NCBI GenBank assembly: GCA_902465465.1
Contig: CABQNF010000073.1
Location: 1-5,793 of the forward strand
Direction: 5' to 3'
Source of the DNA: an uncultured Collinsella sp.
Lineage (GTDB): Bacteria > Actinomycetota > Coriobacteriia > Coriobacteriales > Coriobacteriaceae
Length of the DNA stretch: 5,793 nt
Below, piece by piece: positions 1-4,601 of this stretch. The translations under genes and the position numbers were made by a program. The notes under the pieces were generated by a model. That model was given only the letters and a program-made list of their open reading frames with translations, ran no database searches and had not been told where the DNA came from. How positions within the stretch are numbered: position 1 is the first letter of the stretch; each line of letters opens with the position of its first letter.

Positions 1-76
1 CCCGCCTATATATCATCCCATGCTCAAACATTCTCGCTTCGCTGCGAAACTGCGCGTGGGACGATATATAGGCGGG
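1..76 (-). repeat. Long hairpin repeat, copy 1
   Basis: Arms 1-20 and 57-76 are reverse complements over 20 bp except at one position (A15 opposite C62, which is a G-U pair if the minus strand is transcribed). The 36-nt loop at 21-56 is the reverse complement of the loop of copy 2, apart from nine extra bases in copy 2. The loop also contains a short inner palindrome, ttcgc-t-gcgaa. The left arm touches the window edge, so the element may extend further. The minus strand is given because that orientation matches copies 2 and 3 on the plus strand. The family is not recognised; a REP/REPIN-like or MITE-like intergenic element is the simplest reading. Confidence 0.85.
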
Positions 77-160
77 CCGGGCCGGTCAACTACGTTTACG
101 CACTACCAGCTGCGCCGGATCCCCAAATTTGAAGCTGCAAAGGCGAACCAAAGTAACTAA
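2..160 (+). CDS. Possible C-terminal end of a gene entering from the left
   Basis: A plus-strand frame is open from the left edge to a TAA at 158-160. Its tail reads roughly RSTTFTHYQLRRIPKF followed by EAAKANQSN, and a perfect 19-bp hairpin starts seven bases after the stop, where a terminator would be expected. Against it: a second frame is also open to 132, the first half is simply repeat copy 1 read through, and the internal ATG at 20-22 has no ribosome binding site. No family is recognised. It could be a gene tail into which the repeat inserted, or a chance open frame. Confidence is low. Confidence 0.2.
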   Translation, partial: PPIYHPMLKHSRFAAKLRVGRYIGGPGRSTTFTHYQLRRIPKFEAAKANQSN

Positions 161-166
161 TTGCAG

Positions 167-211
167 TAAGCAGATGCGGCAAAGGGACTGTTCCTTTGCC
201 GCATCTGCTTA
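167..211. terminator. Perfect 19-bp hairpin, terminator-like
   Basis: Arms 167-185 and 193-211 are exact reverse complements (core gcagatgcggcaaagg) around a 7-nt loop. The structure lies just after the TAA at 158-160, which fits a terminator for a gene entering from the left. Neither strand has a good T-run directly after the stem, so Rho-independent termination is not certain. It is unrelated in sequence to the repeat family on either side. Confidence 0.45.
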
Positions 212-248
212 TCAGAAAGATTGATTGTTGTTTTCAAGCGAGTAGCCG

Positions 249-351
249 CTCGCCCGCTTCTCACACATATCGTTCCACGCGCAGTTTCGCAGCGAGCGAA
301 GCGAAGCGAGAATGTTTGAGCATGGAATGATATGTGTGAGAAGCGGGCGAG
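249..351 (+). repeat. Long hairpin repeat, copy 2
   Basis: Arms 249-277 and 323-351 pair over 29 bp with a single non-Watson-Crick position, G272 opposite T328, a G-U wobble in plus-strand RNA. The loop at 278-322 equals the reverse complement of the copy 1 loop with nine extra bases, inside a run of gcga units that looks like slippage. The inner arm (cgttcca/tggaatg) differs from copy 1 by a compensated pair: C-G in copy 1 is T-A here (274 with 326). The outer arms are different in sequence from copy 1 yet still pair. Confidence 0.9.
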
Positions 352-368
352 AGGGATACGAGCGCCCC

Positions 369-404
369 GCGAGAATGTTTGAGCATGGAATGATATATGG
401 GCGG
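369..404 (+). repeat. Truncated half of the same repeat, copy 3
   Basis: Positions 369-396 are identical over 28 nt to 306-333 in copy 2, in the same orientation. Copy 3 then continues with its own outer arm (atgggcgg), resembling the outer arm of copy 1 more than that of copy 2. The 5' half of the loop and the left arm are missing; the preceding bases (350-368) are unrelated, so this copy cannot form the long hairpin. It lies about 26 bases beyond the stop codon of the neighbouring glycosyltransferase gene. Confidence 0.8.
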
Positions 405-429
405 CTCCCGCCGAGCAGCGGACTTTCGT

Positions 430-1680
430 CTACCTGATGTGCGCTGGCTTATCGCCCCAGTAGAAGCGGCAGAATGCGCGTTTTCTTTTCTGGGGTTTGC
501 CTACGAGTTCCATGGTGGCGATGGCGATGTCCTCGGCTGCGTGGGGGCGGCGTAGTACTTCGCCGTTGATGAGTAGCGCTTTGAGCGACTCAGGGTGGTC
601 GTGCAGGTGACGAAGCGTCACGATGAGTTCTCGTGCGGTGGTGACATGCATGCTGGCGCCCATGCCGGTGAGCATCGTGGTGTTGGCCTTTTCCTGACCG
701 TATGATTTGCCCAGCAGGATCATCGGCAGATGTGCGCATAGGCACTCGGTGACCGTGAGTCCGCCCGATTTGAGGATTGCCAGGTCGCAGCCGTGCATGA
801 GGGCGTCGAAGAGCGTCTTGAGTCGGGCGGCGTATTCCTTATCCTTGCCCGGTAAAAAGACAAAGTGCATGTCTTCAAAGCTGCGTAAGAAGGGGAGCGT
901 GTGGTCCATCGCGGCACGGAAACGCACGTATGGTTGAGGCAAACTGGCGCCGGCCATCACCAATACGACGGTTTTGTCTATGGGGAGATTGAACTTGCTG
1001 AGCTCATCCTCGCGTTTGTAATCGGTATCGAAACCGGCTCGGATAGGGATGCCCGTTATGCGAATCTTTGACTCGGGAACTTTGCGCGGGCGCAGCGTTT
1101 CGGCCATAAACTCGTTGGCCACGCAGAACAGGTCGGTGTCCTTGTGGGGCCAAAAGCCTTCGACTTCGTAATCGGTCGGCACGCAGATGACCGGATAATC
1201 GATACCCGTAATTACGCGAGCGCCCACGGCAACATTGGCTGCTGTGATGTGCGTTGCGACCACGGCTATAGGCCTGCGGGTGCGGACATATTCGTTGAAG
1301 GCAGGGAACATAATACGTGACCATGCCGTGCCGCCACCCCAGAGAAGATGTCCTGTAAGCGTATATCGCCAGGTCAGGTCGTAAATGGGGCGTGTGGCTC
1401 CCGTAAAAGAAGCCGCGGTCTTATTGCCGTCGAATTTAATACGTCCAAAATCAAGGATATCGAGCACTTCAATTTCAATATCCTCAGGGATTCCCTTGGT
1501 GCCGCGGATAAGGTCAAATGCTTGTGCAATCGCGTTGGCGGCGGCTTTGTGGCCCGATCCAACTGATGCGTGCACAATGGTTACCAGGGGTTTTTGTGCA
1601 GGTAAAACGGTCATTTGCTCCGGTTGGGGAGTGGCTTGCATGGGCAGGGGAGCGCTATTGCTCGTCTGCGTTTGATCCAT
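430..1680 (-). CDS. GT28-type diacylglycerol glycosyltransferase (UgtP/MGDG synthase-like)
   Basis: A 416-residue protein resembling processive diacylglycerol glucosyltransferases (B. subtilis UgtP, plant MGDG synthase), which move a sugar from a UDP-sugar to diacylglycerol at the cytoplasmic membrane face to make glycolipids. Visible parts: a polar leader (1-30), the N-terminal domain with VHASVGSGHKAAANA (36-50), PTDYEVEGFW (168-177), ITGIPIRAGF (208-217), and the C-terminal nucleotide-sugar domain with VMAGAS (241-246), CDLAILKSGGLTVTECL (298-314) and GQEKAN (328-333). The start at 1680 is chosen because AAGGGGAG lies seven bases upstream; the frame stays open to 2097 but would overlap trxB. 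Compared from memory with UgtP, the stretch from GKD (278) to CDLAI is about 16 residues shorter, and the His of TDFxxH is Glu (174). Family assignment is firm; sugar and exact acceptor are inferred. Confidence 0.85.
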   Translation of the reverse strand: MDQTQTSNSAPLPMQATPQPEQMTVLPAQKPLVTIVHASVGSGHKAAANAIAQAFDLIRGTKGIPEDIEIEVLDILDFGRIKFDGNKTAASFTGATRPIYDLTWRYTLTGHLLWGGGTAWSRIMFPAFNEYVRTRRPIAVVATHITAANVAVGARVITGIDYPVICVPTDYEVEGFWPHKDTDLFCVANEFMAETLRPRKVPESKIRITGIPIRAGFDTDYKREDELSKFNLPIDKTVVLVMAGASLPQPYVRFRAAMDHTLPFLRSFEDMHFVFLPGKDKEYAARLKTLFDALMHGCDLAILKSGGLTVTECLCAHLPMILLGKSYGQEKANTTMLTGMGASMHVTTARELIVTLRHLHDHPESLKALLINGEVLRRPHAAEDIAIATMELVGKPQKRKRAFCRFYWGDKPAHIR

Positions 1681-1797
1681 CGATAACTCCCCTTCAGCTT
1701 TGTTACGCGATTTATCATTGTAGTGCATGAGTGTCATGTTCACGTAAATTTGGGTATGAGCGCAAAGAACGACAACGTTTCGACGAGAGGATTCTTC
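1681..1797. promoter_or_regulatory. Divergent intergenic promoter region
   Basis: These 117 bases must hold promoters for both the glycosyltransferase (-) and trxB (+). On the minus strand TACAAT (1722-1717) is a reasonable -10 box, giving a leader of about 30 nt, but no good -35 sits 16-18 bases upstream of it. On the plus strand I find no convincing -35/-10 pair; TAAATT at 1745-1750 is a weak candidate. Ribosome binding sites are clear on both sides: AAGGGGAG (minus) and GAGAGG at 1785-1790 (plus). Confidence 0.35.
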
Positions 1798-2736
1798 ATG
1801 ACTACCGATCAGCCGATTGATGTTGCGATTATCGGTGGAGGCCCCGCGGGCTATGCTGCCGCCATTTACGCTGCGCGTGCCAACCTGACGACGACCGTGA
1901 TTGAGCAGGGCATGTCGGGTGGACAGATCGCCACGACCAATGAGGTCGAGAACTATCCGGGCATTCCGCTCTTGAGTGGCGCCGAACTCGGCGAGCGTTT
2001 TCAGCAACATGCAGAGGGGCTGGGAGCGCAGGTTACATGGAGCATGGTTACGGGTATCGATTACGATGCCGATGCAGCGCTGTTTACGGTGCATCACGAT
2101 ATGGGCGATACGCTTGCCTCGAGCGTTATCGCTTGCATGGGTGCCACGCCGCGTCCGGCAGGTTTCGCTGGCGAGGATACCTATCGCGGTCGTGGCGTTT
2201 CATATTGCGCAACATGTGACGGCATGTTCTTCCGCGGCAAACAGGTCTTTGTAATCGGTGGTGGCAATTCGGCATGCGAAGAGGCACTGTTCCTGTCAGA
2301 CATTGCCAGCAGTGTGACCATCGTGCTGCGCCGCGACCAGTTCCGTGCGCCTGATGGTGTTGTTCAGAAAGTACTCAAAAAGGACAATATTACAGTTAGG
2401 TACCAAACTAGTATTGTGGAGCTCTCAGGCGAAGCCATGCCAACGACGATCACCTTTAAGGACAATGCATCCGGTGAGACTCATACCGAGTCATTTGAGC
2501 CTGGCTCGTTTGGCATCTTTGTCTTTACCGGGACGCAACCCCATACCGAGCTTGTTGAGCATCTTGTCGATCTGGCGCCTGATGGCGGCATTTTGACTGA
2601 TGAATCCATGGCGACCCGCACGCCAGGTCTATTTGCTGCTGGCGATATCCGTTCCAAGCGCTTACGTCAGGTTGTGACCGCCGTTTCTGACGGAGCCATA
2701 GCAGCAACGAGCGCATACGCGTTTCTCCGCGGATAA
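1798..2736 (+). CDS. trxB: Thioredoxin reductase
   Basis: A 312-residue FAD/NADPH disulfide reductase of normal TrxB length; it passes electrons from NADPH through FAD and a redox-active cysteine pair to thioredoxin in the cytoplasm. Motifs in order: N-terminal FAD-binding GGGPAG (13-18), GGQIATTNEVENYPG (41-55), active site CATC (137-140), NADPH-binding GGGNSACEEA (154-163), RRDQFRA (178-184) and C-terminal FAD site AAGDIRSKRLRQ (280-291). The start at 1798 has GAGAGG seven bases upstream; an in-frame ATG at 1756 lacks a comparable site. In E. coli TrxB the phosphate-binding motif is HRRxxxR; here the His is Leu (177) while both Arg and the later Arg remain, so NADPH use is still likely. No thioredoxin gene is adjacent. 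A terminator follows at 2781. Confidence 0.97.
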   Translation: MTTDQPIDVAIIGGGPAGYAAAIYAARANLTTTVIEQGMSGGQIATTNEVENYPGIPLLSGAELGERFQQHAEGLGAQVTWSMVTGIDYDADAALFTVHHDMGDTLASSVIACMGATPRPAGFAGEDTYRGRGVSYCATCDGMFFRGKQVFVIGGGNSACEEALFLSDIASSVTIVLRRDQFRAPDGVVQKVLKKDNITVRYQTSIVELSGEAMPTTITFKDNASGETHTESFEPGSFGIFVFTGTQPHTELVEHLVDLAPDGGILTDESMATRTPGLFAAGDIRSKRLRQVVTAVSDGAIAATSAYAFLRG

Positions 2737-2780
2737 GTACGATAATATATCTTATGTAATGTTGTTATCAATTTACTAAG

Positions 2781-2819
2781 TGGCGGGACGATGTATCAGT
2801 GCTCCGTCCCGCCAATTTT
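2781..2819 (+). terminator. Intrinsic terminator of trxB
   Basis: A perfect 10-bp GC-rich stem, tggcgggacg (2781-2790) with cgtcccgcca (2805-2814), around a 14-nt loop, followed by ATTTTC. It lies 44 bases after the trxB stop and before the DUF1836 promoter, so it separates the two same-strand genes into independent units. Confidence 0.85.
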
Positions 2820-2839
2820 CTTGCCGGCTATGTGGTATG

Positions 2840-2865
2840 CAAAACTAGATTACGTAGAATACAAT
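2840..2865 (+). promoter_or_regulatory. Probable promoter of the DUF1836 gene
   Basis: TACAAT at 2860-2865 lies about 25 bases before the start codon, right for a -10 box with a short leader, in an AT-rich stretch after the trxB terminator. No good -35 is present at the expected distance. Just upstream, CAAAACTAGAT (2840-2850) is identical to 11 bases inside the palindrome upstream of the DegV gene (4513-4523), so it may be a half-site for a shared regulator. Confidence 0.35.
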
Positions 2866-2889
2866 ATAAAAAATGAACGGAGGACCTTT

Positions 2890-3501
2890 ATGAATCACGT
2901 TAAACACGTTATTCCGATGTCTGATTCGTCGGTCAGCATTAAGCCTGAGGATATTCAGCCCACTGTGCTGCCCGATGCATTTATTCAGTCCGATATCGTG
3001 CGCAAACTCAATACGTTGAGTCTGCCGCGCTATGACCAGTTGCCCAATGTGACGCTCTACCGCGACCAGGTTATTGAGTATGTTGCGCTGTGGATGGAGC
3101 CGCTGTTCATTTGCGTTGAGCAGCCTATCATTACGCCATCGATGATCAATAACTACGTAAAGGTCGGCCTGGTGCCTGCTCCGGTCAAAAAGCAATATGG
3201 CCGCGAGCAGATTGCCCGCCTGATCGCTATCTGCATCTTTAAGCAGGTGCTACCTATTGCTGCTGTGCAGGCACTCTTTAACATTCAGCGTTTGAGCTAC
3301 GATGCCCCGACGGCCTTTGATTATGTGGTCGATCAGCTCGAGGCATCGATTCGTGCGGCGTTTTCCGTCGAGCAGACTCCCGTGCCCGATACGGCGCATC
3401 AGGTAACGCGTGAGTCGCTGCTTGTGCGCAGTGCGGTTTCCTCCTTCGTTTCGAAGGCTTACTTGATGAGCTATCTCAAGTTTAACGGGTTTAATAGCTA
3501 G
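2890..3501 (+). CDS. DUF1836 family protein, putative DNA-binding regulator
   Basis: A 203-residue cytoplasmic protein. The core, residues about 44-135, carries the DUF1836 signature: LPRYDQLPNVTLYRDQVIEY (45-64), then ITPSMINNYVKVGLVPAPVK (81-100), a basic KKQYGREQ and ICIFKQVLPI (114-123). The segment SMINNYVKxGLVPxPxKKxYxR resembles the helix-turn-helix and wing of MerR-type regulators, which is why a transcriptional role is proposed; no DUF1836 protein has a settled function that I know of. Residues 1-43 and 160-203 are not conserved features I recognise, and there is no signal peptide or membrane segment. The start at 2890 is set by GGAGG at 2879-2883, six bases upstream; the nearer ATG at 2873 is out of frame. 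It ends just before a shared bidirectional terminator. Confidence 0.9.
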   Translation: MNHVKHVIPMSDSSVSIKPEDIQPTVLPDAFIQSDIVRKLNTLSLPRYDQLPNVTLYRDQVIEYVALWMEPLFICVEQPIITPSMINNYVKVGLVPAPVKKQYGREQIARLIAICIFKQVLPIAAVQALFNIQRLSYDAPTAFDYVVDQLEASIRAAFSVEQTPVPDTAHQVTRESLLVRSAVSSFVSKAYLMSYLKFNGFNS

Positions 3502-3510
3502 CCGACGTGT

Positions 3511-3560
3511 AAAACGGGCGGGACAAAGAGCCATCTGTCGCTTTGTCCCGCCCGTATTTT
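3511..3560. terminator. Bidirectional terminator between convergent genes
   Basis: Arms acgggcgggacaaag (3514-3528) and ctttgtcccgcccgt (3541-3555) pair perfectly over 15 bp around a 12-nt loop. On the plus strand ATTTT follows the stem; on the minus strand TTTTA follows it. It lies 12 bases after the DUF1836 stop and 13 bases beyond the DegV stop, so it can end transcription from both sides. Confidence 0.93.
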
Positions 3561-3573
3561 GCTTGGTTGGACT

Positions 3574-4440
3574 TTATTTGCCTGAAGCTACGCCCATGCC
3601 GTAGCCGATGATGAGGCCGTGCATCTCGGCGTAATAGGAATCCAGGCCGTTGCAGGGCATGATGATGGTCTTGGAGCCGGGCCAATGTTCGACTATGCGA
3701 TCAGTAAGCGCCTGGGCTCCAGCTTCGTTCTCAACGTGATCGATGATGACCTCACCGCCCGTAAAGCCCTCGGCTTCCATAGTGTCGATGATCTTGTTGA
3801 GCATCTTCTTTTCGCCACGCGTGTGCCCGACGAGTTCGATTTTACCGGCCTCACTCGCCGTGCCCAAAATGCGGATATTGAGCTTGTTGGCAATGACGCC
3901 GGCTGCCTTAGGGATACGTCCGGCTTTGGCGAGGTTTTCGTAATTGCACAAACTGAAGAGGATTTTGCTGTTCTGTTCAAGGCTATCGAAGTATGCGCAG
4001 GCATCCTCGAATGAGACATTCGGATTGCTTGCAAGATAGCGGTCGAACAGCAAGAAAATGAGGTCCATTTTGCCGCCAGCTGCGCGTGAATTGACTAGAT
4101 GAATCTGTCGGTCGGGCTCCTCGGCAAGAACCATATCGCGAGCCGTGGCTGCCGCGTTGTAGCTGCCCGACACGCCCTCAGAGATCGGCATGCAGATGGT
4201 CATGTCTGCCAATTTGAAGAGCTCGGCCCACTCCCCTACGCTGGGACAAGCGCTCGAAGAAGCGTTCGTCTCCGCCTGAACAGCGCAGTTGAGCTCATGA
4301 ACATCGAGCGAAAGGTCATCGACGAATTCATGCTCCCCCACTCGAATTTTGAGGGGCGCAAATGCAAAGGTGGTATGGGGCGCGGTCGGTTGCCACTCGC
4401 GGAGGTTGCAGCTTGAATCGGAGATAAGTGCCCAGCTCAT
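3574..4440 (-). CDS. DegV family (FakB-like) fatty-acid-binding protein
   Basis: A 288-residue DegV family protein of usual length. Family members bind a fatty acid in a deep pocket; the FakB members present it to the kinase FakA for phosphorylation and phospholipid synthesis. Visible features: N-terminal SDSSCNL (7-13), the SSSACPSVGEW segment (61-71) corresponding to the family's TSxPS loop, ISEGVSGSYNAA (86-97), VNSRAAGGK (116-124) and the AKAGRIPKAAGVIANKL segment (171-187). The C-terminus reads GLIIGYGMGVASGK where many members have a HTGPG-type motif with a ligand-contacting His, so that contact appears changed. The start at 4440 follows AAAGGA with a six-base gap. No fakA-like kinase is nearby. 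It has its own TATAAT promoter and an upstream palindrome. Family is firm; the partner kinase is inference. Confidence 0.93.
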   Translation of the reverse strand: MSWALISDSSCNLREWQPTAPHTTFAFAPLKIRVGEHEFVDDLSLDVHELNCAVQAETNASSSACPSVGEWAELFKLADMTICMPISEGVSGSYNAAATARDMVLAEEPDRQIHLVNSRAAGGKMDLIFLLFDRYLASNPNVSFEDACAYFDSLEQNSKILFSLCNYENLAKAGRIPKAAGVIANKLNIRILGTASEAGKIELVGHTRGEKKMLNKIIDTMEAEGFTGGEVIIDHVENEAGAQALTDRIVEHWPGSKTIIMPCNGLDSYYAEMHGLIIGYGMGVASGK

Positions 4441-4469
4441 AGAGGGTCCTTTCTAATCGTTCACATTCA

Positions 4470-4475
4470 ATTATA
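4470..4475 (-). promoter_or_regulatory. -10 box of the DegV gene
   Basis: The minus strand reads TATAAT exactly here, about 30 bases before the start codon, giving a leader of roughly 23 nt that contains the ribosome binding site. The hexamer 17 bases upstream (gcccaa) is not a -35, which would fit a promoter helped by an activator or simply a weak -35. Confidence 0.5.
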
Positions 4476-4499
4476 GCCATCTTGCAGACCGATTGGGCC

Positions 4500-4526
4500 G
4501 CTATCTAGTATTCAAAACTAGATAGC
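4500..4526. promoter_or_regulatory. Perfect palindrome, candidate operator upstream of DegV
   Basis: gctatctagt (4500-4509) and actagatagc (4517-4526) are exact reverse complements around the 7-nt spacer attcaaa. The AT-rich arms and lack of a following T-run argue against a terminator and for a dimeric regulator site. Its centre (4513) lies about 50 bases upstream of the expected DegV transcription start, a typical activator distance. An 11-base part (4513-4523) recurs upstream of the DUF1836 gene at 2840-2850. The regulator is unknown. Confidence 0.45.
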
Positions 4527-4536
4527 GACTGCACGA

Positions 4537-4591
4537 AAGGCAAAAGAATGGACCCCATGACTCAAAGCCACGAGGTCCATTCTTTTGCTTT
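4537..4591 (-). terminator. Terminator hairpin of the NlpC/P60 gene
   Basis: gcaaaagaatggacc (4540-4554) and ggtccattcttttgc (4574-4588) pair perfectly over 15 bp, with further weak pairs outside, around a 19-nt loop. On the minus strand it begins 13 bases after the NlpC/P60 stop (10 if the outer weak pairs are counted), and the 3' arm and following bases are T-rich (TTCTTTTG then CCTTTC). The T-tract after the stem is imperfect, so efficiency is uncertain. Confidence 0.7.
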
Positions 4592-4601
4592 ATCTGAATA
4601 C

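Larger units (their letters stand above)
1..429. other. Repeat-rich region without a confident gene
   Basis: This stretch between the left edge and the glycosyltransferase stop codon holds three related repeat copies (1-76, 249-351, 369-404) and an unrelated perfect hairpin (167-211). The only coding signal is a weak open frame on the plus strand ending at 160. I see no tRNA-like cloverleaf, no transposase fragment and no ribosome binding site followed by a sustained frame. Base composition is uneven: GC-rich arms alternate with ATATAT-type stretches, as expected for intergenic repeat elements rather than coding DNA. Confidence 0.7.

Noticed and set aside
20..160. Independent small protein starting MLKHSRF at 20
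   Set aside because: No ribosome binding site before the ATG, and the first third is repeat sequence; at most it is part of a larger frame.
1..404. CRISPR array
   Set aside because: The repeat copies are in opposite orientations, unequal in length, with irregular spacing and one truncated copy; no spacer-repeat pattern and no cas gene.
400..412. Terminator of the glycosyltransferase gene (ggcgg-ctc-ccgcc)
   Set aside because: The stem is only 5 bp with a 3-nt loop and no T-run on the minus strand; it partly derives from the arm of repeat copy 3.
1681..2097. N-terminal extension of the glycosyltransferase frame to 2097
   Set aside because: It overlaps the certain trxB start on the opposite strand, has no family similarity, and the ribosome binding site and homology begin at 1680.
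2405..2415. Third operator-like site (AAACTAGTATT) inside trxB
   Set aside because: It is in coding sequence, matches only part of the palindrome, and is expected by chance.
3619..4014. Plus-strand frame opposite the DegV gene
   Set aside because: No ribosome binding site or recognisable family; it is antisense to a well-supported gene.
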